NCBI GenBank assembly: GCA_949299535.1
Contig: CASGAQ010000015.1
Coordinates: 1-34,401, forward strand
From: an uncultured Eubacteriales bacterium
GTDB taxonomy: Bacteria > Bacillota > Clostridia > Oscillospirales > CAG-272
DNA length: 34,401 nt
Reading direction: 5' to 3'
Part shown: piece by piece, positions 15,570 through 25,600 of the stretch
How the letters are laid out: the number at the start of each line of letters is the position of its first letter
How positions within the stretch are numbered: position 1 is the first letter of the stretch
Notes under the pieces: model-generated
Database searches by the model: none
Told to the model about the DNA's origin: nothing
The model's input: only the letters and a program-made list of their open reading frames with translations
Position numbers and translations under genes: made by a program

Positions 15570-17450
15570 TCAGCCCTCTTCTTTTTCCAACTGTGCAACA
15601 AGGTCGTGTATAACAACTTCTGTGCGCGCCTTTGCACCGTCCAAAGTCAAATGCCATACGGAATCATAAATTTGGTCATTGTCAACAAGGCAATCCTTGT
15701 ATTCGGATATGACGGTTACTTCGGGAAAGGCTTTAAGAAGAGCACTTTCGTAATCCGCCATTATTGCATCATCAAAACCGGTTCCGTCCTTGCTCATGGC
15801 AGCATATGTATAATATATCCTTATTCCTTTGCCTGACATATCTTTTATTATTCCGGCAATATACGAATATGTTCCGTTTTCAAGAGAATTTACATAACTT
15901 TTGTACGAGTATGAACAGTAAGGATTTCTGGTTTCACGTTCGGACACACAGTCACCGTACATATTTGTGTTCGAATCAAAAGCTTCAAATGACCGCTGAG
16001 CGCTCGCATGAGAGGCCGCATATGATGAATATGAACTGAACACGCCCTCATATTCTGAAATGTCAATGTTTCGCAATATATCGTAGTGTCCTGCATTGAA
16101 TTCCCATGCGCGCTGTGAAAATTTTTCGATACCGAGTACATAGTCGCCCGCTTCCGGTGTCCAAAGCACTATATCGCCCTCGTCCATTACCGAGGAAAGA
16201 TATTCAAAATATATTGAAGCGGAAACATTGGCGTTGCTTCCGAGATTGACTATCTCGTATTTGCCTTCAAGAGCCTTATCGATTGCCTCACAGTCAAAAC
16301 CGTAATATGCTCCTGAACCACCGTAGATTGCAACAACATCTGCACCGTTGGATTTCGCCCATATCAGTCTGTCAAGTTTTGAGTTGCTCCAGCTCGTTGT
16401 CCAGCTGTCGTACATATCAAGTGCGGCGTTCACACGCAGATTTTTAACGCTTGTTCCTTCAAAAGAAGAATCCGATATCTCCATAAGAGAATCAAACATT
16501 ACAAAAGTTTCCAATTTGTTGCAGTTTGAAAAAGCATTCGGCGCAACGTATTTCACATTTTTTGAAAGAACTACTCTCTCTACATTCGTTCCGCTGAAAG
16601 CGCCGTTGTTTATCCCTATTACGGGTTTTCCTTTTATGCTGTCGGGAATTACAACATTTTCAGAAGAGCCGATGTATTTCGAAATAGTTACGGCAGAAGC
16701 GTCAACGGTAACTTCAAAGTCGCTTTCGTCGTTCTGTTTCTCCCAAATGCAGTAAAGGTCTATCGACGGACACTCGTTCATGGCAACTCTTGAGCCAAGA
16801 CTTACGGGAGTTCCGCTTCCGTCCGCTTTCGTATTGTATTCGACAAGAGTATATCCTTCTCTTGTAAAATAGCCGTTTTCTCGAAGCGTGCTCGGGCATT
16901 TATACCAAACCGCGGAAAAATTCTGCGTATATGTATCCGAACCGTTTTTCGTCTCGCCTCCGTTGGCATGATAAACGAGACTCACGCTGTAATTTGTCCA
17001 AACCATTGTTTCATTTGACACCGTCAACGTATACTTCTCTGCCCGAGAAGCTCTTGACGCGCCGTTATCCATCGCTTTTTCCAAAGACCAGCCGTCAAAA
17101 ATATATCCGTCCTTCATCTGCACTTCCAAAGTTACAGTTTCACGAGAACCGACACCTTTTTCCACAGAGGTTGTAATATGGCAGTAAGCGGGATTATAAA
17201 CAAGTTTAACATATTTGCCGACATCAAGTACCGTAACATCATTTTCACCGTATTCGACATCAGGAGAAACAGAGCCTCCCGTTGTTGTGGTCTGCGCAGA
17301 CTGCTCAGTCTGTTTCGTCGTTAAAGTATCCGAAAAAACATCAGATGTGTCTGTATTGCTTCCGCTGGTAATATCCGAACCGGTGCCTCCGCAAGAAGCG
17401 GCAGTCAGACAAACGGCAAAAAGCATGATGAAAGAAAGAATTTTTTTCAT
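15570..17450 (-). CDS. Lipoprotein with InlB-type repeat, LRR_5 and SGNH-like domain
   Basis: A 626-residue exported lipoprotein: signal peptide with lipobox LTAASC (C20), a Ser/Thr-rich linker (21-65), beta modules with YIFDGWSLEKA (116-126) and SLVYHANGGETKNG (157-170), the latter a Listeria-Bacteroides/InlB repeat of the REGYTLVEYNTKADGSG kind. A BspA-type LRR_5 follows (VVIPDSIKGKPVIGINNGAF, 266-285, to ~345), then an SGNH-like domain with IYGGSGAYYGFD (375-386, S379) and DSVWHLTLDGA (596-606, D596/H600). The catalytic signatures match those of the SGNH-like protein at 12407-13858, but the LRR is on the opposite side. First gene of the operon; AGGAG six bases before ATG. Confidence 0.82.
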   Translation of the reverse strand: MKKILSFIMLFAVCLTAASCGGTGSDITSGSNTDTSDVFSDTLTTKQTEQSAQTTTTGGSVSPDVEYGENDVTVLDVGKYVKLVYNPAYCHITTSVEKGVGSRETVTLEVQMKDGYIFDGWSLEKAMDNGASRASRAEKYTLTVSNETMVWTNYSVSLVYHANGGETKNGSDTYTQNFSAVWYKCPSTLRENGYFTREGYTLVEYNTKADGSGTPVSLGSRVAMNECPSIDLYCIWEKQNDESDFEVTVDASAVTISKYIGSSENVVIPDSIKGKPVIGINNGAFSGTNVERVVLSKNVKYVAPNAFSNCNKLETFVMFDSLMEISDSSFEGTSVKNLRVNAALDMYDSWTTSWSNSKLDRLIWAKSNGADVVAIYGGSGAYYGFDCEAIDKALEGKYEIVNLGSNANVSASIYFEYLSSVMDEGDIVLWTPEAGDYVLGIEKFSQRAWEFNAGHYDILRNIDISEYEGVFSSYSSYAASHASAQRSFEAFDSNTNMYGDCVSERETRNPYCSYSYKSYVNSLENGTYSYIAGIIKDMSGKGIRIYYTYAAMSKDGTGFDDAIMADYESALLKAFPEVTVISEYKDCLVDNDQIYDSVWHLTLDGAKARTEVVIHDLVAQLEKEEG

Positions 17451-17509
17451 GATAAGCTCCTCTCGCTTTTATATTTTCGCAATAAATAATAAAAATGTTT
17501 CCATAAAGT

Positions 17510-17538
17510 ATTATACGCATTTAAGCCGCAAAAATCAA
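17510..17538 (-). promoter_or_regulatory. Promoter of the O-acylation operon
   Basis: Minus strand: TTGATT (17533-17538), 17-base spacer, TATAAT (17510-17515). It lies in the 113-base divergent gap with the response-regulator gene, so a regulator binding here could affect both. Confidence 0.82.
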
Positions 17539-17563
17539 TCCTGCGGAGAGGTGATTTTATTAA

Positions 17564-18241
17564 ATGAAACTGTTGTATGCAGAAAATGAAAAATGTATAC
17601 CAAAAGCCGTCTTAAATATGCTTAAACAAAACGGGTATACCGTGGACTCGGTATCCGACGGCGAAGCGGCACTGGATTTTGCACAGGCAGAAAATTATGA
17701 CGGAATAATATTAAACTCGTCAATGTCCAAAATAAACGGATATGAAGTCATTAAAACGCTTCGCAAGCTTGGAAATACCGCTTCCGTACTTCTTATAACG
17801 GACAGTCAGAAAAATGAAGACGAAAAAGAATGCGGTCTTGTGTGTCATTACATTAAAAAGCCTTTTACCGCAGGAGAACTTATCTTGTGGATCCGAAACG
17901 AGCTCTGCATAGGAGATGAAAAATTTTCCGATATATCCGATATAATAAAATTCGGCAATGTTTCGGTGAGCCTGAGAGAACGCACGCTTTTTACAGGTGA
18001 AAAAATAATTGCTCCTCCCAGAGCTGAATACATTATAATGGAGCTGTTGATGCTCAGCGGAGGCTCTTACATCTCCGCGCATGATATGCTTTCCGAAATA
18101 GGCAGATACAACACAAATGCCGCAATGGGACTTGTTTGGGTATATATATCGTGTTTGAGGAAGCACTTGGCTTATATAGGCGCAAATATCGAAATAAAAT
18201 TAAAACGCGGGGTAGGATATGCTTTGGCGCTAAAAGAATAA
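17564..18241 (+). CDS. OmpR/PhoB-type response regulator with degenerate receiver
   Basis: A 225-residue protein with an N-terminal CheY-like receiver (1-115) and a C-terminal winged-helix DNA-binding domain (about 128-223, ending LKRGVGYALALKE). The receiver keeps the conserved Lys (KKPFTAGEL) and the hydroxyl residue in LLITDS, but the phospho-acceptor Asp is N51 (GIILNSSMSKINGYE), and the acidic pocket AENE (6-9) has N8 where Asp is usual. Phosphorylation by a kinase is therefore unlikely; no histidine kinase is adjacent. It probably binds DNA constitutively or responds to another signal. AGGTGA stands nine bases before ATG. It is divergent from the O-acylation operon, a plausible target. 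Confidence 0.88.
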   Translation: MKLLYAENEKCIPKAVLNMLKQNGYTVDSVSDGEAALDFAQAENYDGIILNSSMSKINGYEVIKTLRKLGNTASVLLITDSQKNEDEKECGLVCHYIKKPFTAGELILWIRNELCIGDEKFSDISDIIKFGNVSVSLRERTLFTGEKIIAPPRAEYIIMELLMLSGGSYISAHDMLSEIGRYNTNAAMGLVWVYISCLRKHLAYIGANIEIKLKRGVGYALALKE

Positions 18242-18278
18242 AAAATGCGGAAAATACCATTATATTTCAAAAAGACTA

Positions 18279-18307
18279 TTGACATTGCAGTATTATGATG
18301 TTAGAAT
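18279..18307 (+). promoter_or_regulatory. Promoter of marR
   Basis: TTGACA (18279-18284), 17-base spacer, TAGAAT (18302-18307), putting the transcript start at about 18314, inside the palindrome at 18308-18321. Confidence 0.8.
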
Positions 18308-18321
18308 TGTAGCGTGCTACA
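18308..18321 (+). promoter_or_regulatory. Candidate MarR operator
   Basis: TGTAGC-GT-GCTACA is a perfect 6-base inverted repeat directly behind the -10 and spanning the predicted transcript start of marR. This is the usual place for MarR autorepression sites; binding is inferred. Confidence 0.6.
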
Positions 18322-18342
18322 TATTGACGGAGGTAATATATC

Positions 18343-18762
18343 ATGGAGAGCAATCAGATCGGATTTCTTTTGAAAACGATAACCGACAAGCTCAAAACAG
18401 ACGCCGAAACGGATTTCAAAAAATACAATATAACATTCGCGCAAAGCCGAGTTCTTGCATATCTGAATAAATGCGGCGGACAGACAACGCAAAAAGATTT
18501 AGAAGACCATTTGTGCGTTTCGCATCCGACCGTGGTCGGGATCGTGAGTCGGATGGAGCAAAACGGATATGTCACTTGTCGATTCGATCCAGATAACAAA
18601 AGAAACAAAATAATAGAACGTACCGAAAAAGCCATCTTTTACGGAGAAGAGATAAATAAGGTCACACGTCAGAAAGAAAAATCTTTGGTTTCGGGATTGA
18701 GCGAAAAACAAGTGGAAGAACTAAGGAAGATGTTGGAAATAATATACATCAATATCACCTGA
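18343..18762 (+). CDS. MarR-family transcriptional regulator
   Basis: A 139-residue winged-helix repressor. Helices 1-2 carry FKKYNITFAQSRVLAYL, the recognition region reads TTQKDLEDHLCVSHPTVVGI (48-67), and the beta wing contains CRFDPDNKRNKII. C-terminal helices (about 95-138) form the dimer interface. It has GGAGG nine bases before ATG. In Clostridia such genes commonly head an operon with two ABC exporter half-transporters, as was evidently the case here; the regulator would release the operator upon binding a toxic ligand. Here it is intact while the exporter behind it is broken. Confidence 0.93.
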   Translation: MESNQIGFLLKTITDKLKTDAETDFKKYNITFAQSRVLAYLNKCGGQTTQKDLEDHLCVSHPTVVGIVSRMEQNGYVTCRFDPDNKRNKIIERTEKAIFYGEEINKVTRQKEKSLVSGLSEKQVEELRKMLEIIYINIT

Positions 18763-18765
18763 AAT

Positions 18766-19545
18766 AAAAAAGCCTCTCTGCTGACTATCATATTTTCAGT
18801 TTTCGAAGTCATATTCGAAATAATAATTCCGCTTTATATGTCAGATCTTATTGATTTCGGCATAGATACGGGAAATATGTCCGTCGTTTTAAAATACGGT
18901 TTTTATTTGCTGCTTTTCGCAGCGCTTGAGCTTATTACAGGCGTGCTTTCGGCGCGCATAGGCGCAAAGGCGTCAGTAGGATTTGCAGCAAATCTGCGAC
19001 AGGATATGTACGACAATGTGCAGACTTTTGCTTTTTCAAACATAGACAAATTTTCAACAGCGTCTATTGTAACCAGACTCACAACAGACGTAACAAACAT
19101 TCAAAACGCATATCCAATGCTCATACGCATGGCTATACGCGGACCTGTCATGATGTTGTTCGCAATGATTGTTTCGTTCCGCATAAATCGGCAGATATCT
19201 CTCGTATTTCTTGCCGTTATACCGATACTTGCCGTTCTGCTTGTTCTGATAATTCGCAAAGTGAACCCGATAATGAAAGAAGTTTTCAGAACTTACGATG
19301 AACTGAACAACGTAGTTCAGGAAAATGTAAAAGGCATAAGGGTAGTAAAATCATTTAACCGCGAAGAAAGCGAAACAAAAAAGTTCAAAGGTATTTCCGA
19401 ACGCATATACAAAGGCTTTGCAAAGGGTGAGCGACTCATCGCCATGAACACCCCTCTCATGCAGTTTTTCATGTATTCCTGCATGATCCTTATATCATGG
19501 ATAGGAGCAAAAGCCATAATTGCAAGCGGAAATAATCCTGATATT
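18766..19545 (+). pseudogene. N-terminal half of ABC exporter subunit A (fragment of hybrid)
   Basis: From codon AAA at 18766 the frame reads KKASLLTIIFSVFEVIFEII and continues through a transmembrane domain with SNIDKFSTASIVTRLTTDVT and VVQENVKGIRVVKSFNREES, typical of the first subunit of heterodimeric multidrug ABC exporters (YfiB type). It lacks a start: the homologous region follows the marR TGA in the same frame, with no ATG, GTG or TTG codon until ATG 18838, so roughly ten N-terminal codons seem lost. After ISWIGAKAIIASGNNP (about 19545) similarity to subunit A stops; its second half and nucleotide-binding domain are absent. Confidence 0.78.
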
Positions 19546-20614
19546 GGGAGCATATATGGCGATATCAAATTTCACCAATGTAGGACTTACCGGCACAGGC
19601 ACGATGACGCTCGGTATGATCGCGTCCTTCCTGACGCTTTCCAGAAATTTAGTAAATCCGATATCTCAAATATCGAACCAGTTCAACTCTGTGGTAACAG
19701 CGCTTGCAGGCGCGGAACGTATCTTTGCGTTCATGGAAGAAGAGCCTGAAACAGACGAAGGATATGTAACTCTCGTCAATGCCAAAGAGATCGACGGAAA
19801 AATCACTGAAACATCGGAATATACCGGCGCATGGGCGTGGAAACATCCTCATCACGACGGAACGACAACATTTACAAAACTGGAAGGCAGAGTCGTTCTC
19901 GACCATGTTGATTTTGGATATGTACCTGAGAAAACAGTGCTTCACGACATAACCCTTTACGCAGAACCCGGACAGAAGATAACTTTCGTAGGAGCTACCG
20001 GAGCCGGCAAAACGACGATAACAAACCTTATAAATCGTTTTTACGACATAGCCGATGGAAAAATACGCTACGACGGCATAAATATCAATAAGATCAAAAA
20101 AGCAGATCTTCGCCGTTCTCTTGGCGTGGTGCTTCAGGACGTAAATCTGTTCACAGGCACGGTAATGGAAAATCTGCGCTACGGCAATCCGGACGCGACA
20201 GACGAGGACTGCATAGCAGCCGCAAAGCTTGCAAATGCAGACAGCTTTATACAAATGCTGCCTCAAGGTTATGATACGGTTTTAAAAGGCGACGGAAGCG
20301 GCCTTTCTCAAGGTCAGCGCCAGCTTATATCGATAGCGCGCGCCGCAGTATCCAATCCTCCCGTAATGATACTTGACGAAGCCACATCTTCAATAGATAC
20401 TCATACGGAAAGTCTTGTTCAGGACGGTATGGACAAACTTATGAAAGGCAGGACCGTATTCGTTATCGCGCATCGGCTTTCCACTGTTCAAAATTCCGAT
20501 GTGATAATGGTACTTGACCACGGAAAAATAATCGAACGTGGCAATCATGATAAACTTATCGATCAAAAAGGAACTTATTACAGCCTTTATACCGGCGCTT
20601 TTGAACTTGAATAA
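19520..20614 (+). pseudogene. C-terminal half of ABC exporter subunit B (fragment of hybrid)
   Basis: In the frame one base off the preceding fragment, the sequence reads LILGAYMAISNFTNVGLTGT, IASFLTLSRNLVNPISQISN and ALAGAERIFAFMEEEPETDE, features of the partner subunit (YfiC type). A complete nucleotide-binding domain follows: Walker A GATGAGKTT, Q-loop LQDVN, signature LSQGQ, Walker B PVMILDEATSSID and H-loop IAHRLST. Its N-terminal membrane half is missing. The only start at the left is a TTG at 19520 with no ribosome site. This tail plus the fragment ending near 19545 looks like one deletion that fused two paralogous genes out of frame, or an assembly collapse. Confidence 0.78.
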
Positions 20615-20650
20615 GATAATTATTTTTGAATTTAAAATACAAATAAAAAC

Positions 20651-20683
20651 TGCGTATCGAAAAAAATTCCGATACGCACTTTT
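20651..20683. terminator. Bidirectional terminator between the ABC remnant and dapL
   Basis: TGCGTATCG (20651-20659) pairs with CGATACGCA (20670-20678). A U-run follows on the plus strand (20680-20684) and on the minus strand. Confidence 0.88.
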
Positions 20684-20705
20684 TATATTCTGTGACAAAA
20701 CTTAT

Positions 20706-21899
20706 TTATTTAGAAAAGAGTTCCAGTATTCTTTTTGCGGCTTCGCGCGTGTCGTCGGGAGAGCCAAACGTAGAGAAACGGAAATACCCTTCTCCGCAAG
20801 AGCCGAATCCTGCGCCCGGAGTTCCTATGACCTGAATCTTTTCGAGCAAATAGTCGAAAAATTCCCAGCTTCCCATATCGTTAGGGCATTTGAGCCATAT
20901 ATAAGGCGCGTTTTTACCTCCGCAGTACCAAATTCCGAGTTTATCGAAAGCTTCTGTGAGCATGGCGGCGTTTTTCTTGTAAACGTCAATATTTTTGTGT
21001 ATCTGCTCCTGACCTTCGGGAGTGAAAACAGCGGCAGCGCCTTTTTGGATTATATATGAAACGCCGTTCGTCTTTGTGGTTCTGTTGCGTACCCACATAT
21101 CATGCATATTCATTCCGCCTCTGTAAAGTGTGCGCGGAATTACCGTATATCCGCAGCGAGTTCCCGTAAATCCGGCCGTCTTGGAAAGAGAGCATATCTC
21201 TATGGCACAATCGCGCGTGCCCTCTATCTCAAAAATGCTGTGAGGAAGAGTATCATCCTCTATAAAAGCTTCATATGCCGCATCGAAAATAATTACTGCA
21301 TCGATTTTATTTGCATAATCCACCCACGATTTCAGCTGCTCGCGAGTAAAAACTGCGCCTGTGGGATTATTCGGAGAACAGATGTATATGATGTCGGCAG
21401 TCCGACCGTCCGGTATCTCATTCGGCATGGGCAGAAATCCGTTTTCTTTGCCGGCAGACAAGCGGATTATTTCGTTCCCCGTCATAATATTTGCATCTAC
21501 ATACGCAGGGTATGCAGGCTCCATTATCATTGCGGTTTTATAGTTTCCGAAAATGTCCATTATATCTCCGAGTTCATCGCTGGCTCCTGATGAAACAAAG
21601 ACTTCATCGGCAGAGATATCGGTATTTCTGCTTCTGTAATATTCGGAAATCGTCCTGCGAAGTTCAGGATCTCCGCATTCCGGCATGTATCCGTGAAATT
21701 TTTCTTTTTTTGATTGGTCATCTACCGCTTCATGCAACGCTTTTATAACTGCGTCGCAAAGCGGAAGCGAAACATCTCCTATGCCCATGCGGTAAAGACG
21801 GGCGCCTTTATGGGCAGCAAGATAATCATTTATTTTGCAGGATATATTATAAAACAAATAAGAGTCTTTCAGATTCTTATAGTTCTCGTTTGGGATCAT
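20706..21899 (-). CDS. dapL: LL-diaminopimelate aminotransferase-type enzyme
   Basis: A 397-residue PLP-dependent class I/II aminotransferase. The Schiff-base lysine is K240 in SLSKTAGFTGTRCGY; SSGASDELGDI (103-113) and CSPNNPTG (174-181) are cofactor and substrate contact regions. YLFYNISCKINDYLAAH and RLYRMGIGDVSLPL near the N-terminus are DapL-like. DapL converts tetrahydrodipicolinate directly to LL-diaminopimelate with glutamate as amino donor, in the cytosol. The call is strengthened by dapF immediately upstream, sharing ATGA (21896-21899), so the product of this enzyme is the substrate of its neighbour. Last gene of the long minus-strand run. Confidence 0.93.
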   Translation of the reverse strand: MIPNENYKNLKDSYLFYNISCKINDYLAAHKGARLYRMGIGDVSLPLCDAVIKALHEAVDDQSKKEKFHGYMPECGDPELRRTISEYYRSRNTDISADEVFVSSGASDELGDIMDIFGNYKTAMIMEPAYPAYVDANIMTGNEIIRLSAGKENGFLPMPNEIPDGRTADIIYICSPNNPTGAVFTREQLKSWVDYANKIDAVIIFDAAYEAFIEDDTLPHSIFEIEGTRDCAIEICSLSKTAGFTGTRCGYTVIPRTLYRGGMNMHDMWVRNRTTKTNGVSYIIQKGAAAVFTPEGQEQIHKNIDVYKKNAAMLTEAFDKLGIWYCGGKNAPYIWLKCPNDMGSWEFFDYLLEKIQVIGTPGAGFGSCGEGYFRFSTFGSPDDTREAAKRILELFSK

Positions 21900-22687
21900 A
21901 TATTATTAACCTCACATTCACATACGGTTTTTGCAGGACCGGTCATCATAGCCGTATTATCCGCAAGTAATTTTATATTCAAATCTCCGCCGTCAAGTTT
22001 TACCGTTATATCTTCGCCCTTACTGCAAAACCCTATTTCCGCCGCCGCGCACACGCAAGCGCAAGCCCCTGTGCCGCAGGCCATCGTAACGCCGCTGCCG
22101 CGTTCCCAAACACGCATACGCAGTGTATGTGAATCTATCACCTGAACAAATTCAACATTTACACCGTCCCTGAAAAATTCATGATTTTCAAGTGCGGCGC
22201 CGACAGTATGGAGAGGCGCGTTCTGTGCATCAGGCACGAAAATCACAGCATGTGGATTTCCGACGGAAACAGGCGTACATGTAATTTTCTCTCCATTTAC
22301 CGAAAGCGTAACAGGTTCTTCTGCAATAGTCTTTCCCATATTTACCGTAACATATGCAACTTCTCCGCAAATCGTATGCAAATCAAGCGTACGTACGCCA
22401 GAAAGCGTTTCAATGAGAAGATGCTTTTTATCAGTATACCCTTTTTCAAAAACATACTTTCCGACGCAGCGTATACCGTTCCCGCACATTTTTGCCTCGC
22501 TCCCGTCCGCATTGAATATGCGCATTTTGAAATCCGCAATATCAGAATCTGAAATAATGATTATGCCGTCCGAACCTATTCCGAAATGTCTGTCGGAAAG
22601 CTTTACGGAAATTGCGGCAGGGTCTTTTATCTCTCCGTATATATAAAGATAATCGTTGCCCAGCCCCTGCATTTTTGTCAAGTGCAT
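21896..22687 (-). CDS. dapF: Diaminopimelate epimerase
   Basis: A 263-residue cofactor-independent epimerase. The two catalytic cysteines are visible: C68 in AKMCGNGIRC and C204 in TMACGTGACA. N11 (GLGNDY), SVGNPHAV and VWERGSG are family contacts. It interconverts LL- and meso-diaminopimelate for lysine and peptidoglycan. AGGGGG lies eight bases before ATG. The gene begins 12 bases after the carB stop and overlaps dapL, so it is in the same transcript as the nucleotide genes upstream. Confidence 0.96.
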   Translation of the reverse strand: MHLTKMQGLGNDYLYIYGEIKDPAAISVKLSDRHFGIGSDGIIIISDSDIADFKMRIFNADGSEAKMCGNGIRCVGKYVFEKGYTDKKHLLIETLSGVRTLDLHTICGEVAYVTVNMGKTIAEEPVTLSVNGEKITCTPVSVGNPHAVIFVPDAQNAPLHTVGAALENHEFFRDGVNVEFVQVIDSHTLRMRVWERGSGVTMACGTGACACVCAAAEIGFCSKGEDITVKLDGGDLNIKLLADNTAMMTGPAKTVCECEVNNI

Positions 22688-22699
22688 AAAAATCCCCCT

Positions 22700-25600
22700 T
22701 CAAGAATCTATGGTTGAAACGCCTATTGTTATCTCTTCCAAAACATCGAGAATAACTTTTACCGTATCCAGCGAAGTAAATATTGTAACATTGTTTTCTG
22801 CGGCACATCTGCGTATCTTTGCGCCGTCCTCATAATGTACTCCGGAAAGAACTGCTCTTGTATTTATGACATAACTTACATAGCCTGCGCGAATGGAATC
22901 GAGTATCTCCGTACTTCCCTCGCTTATTTTTCTGCGAACGCGAGTCCTTATTCCGTGAGATTTGAGAAAGTCTGCCGTACCGATAGTAGCTTCAATATTA
23001 AAGCCCATGTCATAGAAGCGTCGAACGAGCGGAAGCGCTTCTTCTTTATCCTCATCGGCAAGAGTTACCATTACCGTACCGTAGTTCTGAAGTTTGATAC
23101 CAGACGCCACAAGCGCTTTGTACATTGCGCGGTGAAGTTTATCGTCATATCCGATAGCCTCGCCCGTAGATTTCATCTCAGGAGAAAGGTATGCATCCAT
23201 GCCGTGAAGTTTCGAGAATGAGAACGCGGGAGATTTTACATACCAACGCTTCTTTTCAGCCGGATATATCTCATATATACCCTGCTCGCGCAGACTCGTA
23301 CCGAGACAAACGTGCGTTGCAATATCGGCAAGGCTGAATCCCGTCGCTTTAGAGAGAAACGGCACCGTTCTTGAAGAACGCGGATTGACTTCTATGATAA
23401 ATACGTTTTCGTCTTTATCAACTATAAACTGGATATTGAAAAGACCTCTTATGCCTATTCCTATACCGAGCTTTTTGGCGTATTCCAATATTGTGGCTTT
23501 AACTTTGTCGGAAATGCTGAAAGCGGGATAAACCGAAATTGAGTCGCCGGAATGTATGCCCGTGCGTTCCACAAGCTCCATTATGCCGGGTACGAAAACG
23601 TCTGTTCCGTCGCATACCGCGTCAACCTCGACCTCTTTGCCGCATATATACTTGTCTACAAGGACGGGTTTGTCCTCGTCTATCTCAACAGCTGTTTTAA
23701 GATAGTGACGAAGCTGTTCTTCTTTTGCGACTATCTGCATTGCTCTGCCGCCGAGGACGAATGAAGGACGAACGAGTACGGGATATCCTATCTCTTCAGC
23801 CGCGCGTACGCCTGCCTCAATATTAGTCACAGCCATGCCTTTAGGCTGAGGTATATCAAGCTCATGCAGGAGCTTTTCAAAAGCCTTTCTGTTTTCGGCT
23901 TTTTCAATGGCGTCGCAATCCGTACCGATTATCTTTACGCCGCGTTCCGCCAAAGGCTGAGCGAGATTTATTGCAGTCTGTCCGCCGAGAGAGGCGATAA
24001 CGCCTATGGGATTTTCATGATGTATGATATTCATAACATCCTCTACGCAAAGCGGCTCGAAATAGAGCTTATCGCTCGTCGTATAGTCTGTCGAAACGGT
24101 TTCGGGATTGTTGTTGATTATGATAGCCTCGTATCCCGCTTCTTTTATCGTCTTTACCGCATGAACTGTGGAATAGTCGAACTCAACGCCCTGACCTATG
24201 CGAATCGGACCTGAACCGAGAACGATTATCTTTTTCTTGTCGGAAACGACTGATTCTTCTTCCTCCTCGTATGTTGAATAGAAGTACGGAACATAGCTTT
24301 CAAACTCTGAAGCGCAGGTATCTATCATTTTATATATCGGGAAAATACCGCAAAGCGTTCTCGTTTCATAAACGCGCTGTTCAGATATATCCCAAAGAGC
24401 GGCTATCTCCTTATCGGAAAATCCCATTCTTTTTGCCGAATAAAGCGCTTTCGCATTAAAAACCTCGTTTTTGAGTTTTTTCTCCGCATCCGTTATATTT
24501 CTTATCTTGCGAAGGAAGAATCTGTCTATCTTTGTAGAGTTTGCTATCTCATCTATATAATCGCCGCGGCGAAGAAGCTCTGCAATAGCGTATATCCTGT
24601 CGTCCGTACCGACGGTTATATAGGACAAGAGTTCTTCTGTCGTCTGCGAGTCGAATTTATTCATATGCAGATGATATACGCCTATCTCAAGAGAACGTAC
24701 CGCCTTGAGCAAGCTCTCCTCAAAAGTTCTGCCAACGCTCATAACTTCGCCCGTGGCTTTCATCTGCGTGCCGAGCTTTTGATTTGCATCCGTGAATTTA
24801 TCGAACGGGAATCTCGGCATTTTTGTTACCACATAGTCAAGAGCAGGCTCAAAAGACGCAGGAGTGTTTGCAAGCATTATCTCGTCAAGTGTCATTCCCA
24901 CACCTATCTTTGCGGAAACTCTTGCGATGGGATAACCGCTGGCTTTGGAAGCGAGCGCCGAAGAACGCGAAACGCGCGGGTTAACCTCGATAAGATAGTA
25001 TTGGAACGATTCCGGATCAAGCGCAAACTGCACATTGCAGCCGCCTTCTATTTTCAGTTCTCGTATGATCTTGAGAGCACTGTCGCGGAGCATATGGTAT
25101 TCCTTGTTCGTAAGCGTCTGCGAAGGACAAACGACTATCGAGTCGCCTGTGTGTATACCGACAGGATCAAGGTTTTCCATATTACATACGGTTATCGCCG
25201 TATCGTTTTTATCTCTTATGACCTCATATTCGATCTCTTTAAAGCCTTTTATACTCTTTTCGATAAGGACCTGATGTACAGGCGAAAGTGCAAGAGCATT
25301 GCCGATAAGGTCCATAAATTCAGACTCATCATTTGCAAAACCGCCGCCTGTACCTCCGAGCGTGAACGCAGGTCTGAGCACAACCGGGTATCCTATCTTC
25401 TCTGCGATAGCCTTGCCGTCCTCGGCTGTATTTGCAATGTCGGAAGGAAGCACAGGCTCACCCAGACTTGCACAAAGTTCTTTGAAAAGCTCCCTGTCCT
25501 CAGCTCTTTCTATACTGTCGCTGTCCGTTCCCAAAAGCTCTACGCGACATTCCTTTAAAACGCCCTTTTTCTTGAGCTGCATTGCAAGATTGAGTCCTGT

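Noticed and set aside
18760..18762. TGA read through as a sense codon, fusing MarR to the ABC protein in the same frame
   Set aside because: Other genes in the window (nfnA, purF, the 82-residue gene) stop at TGA, and MarR already has full length.
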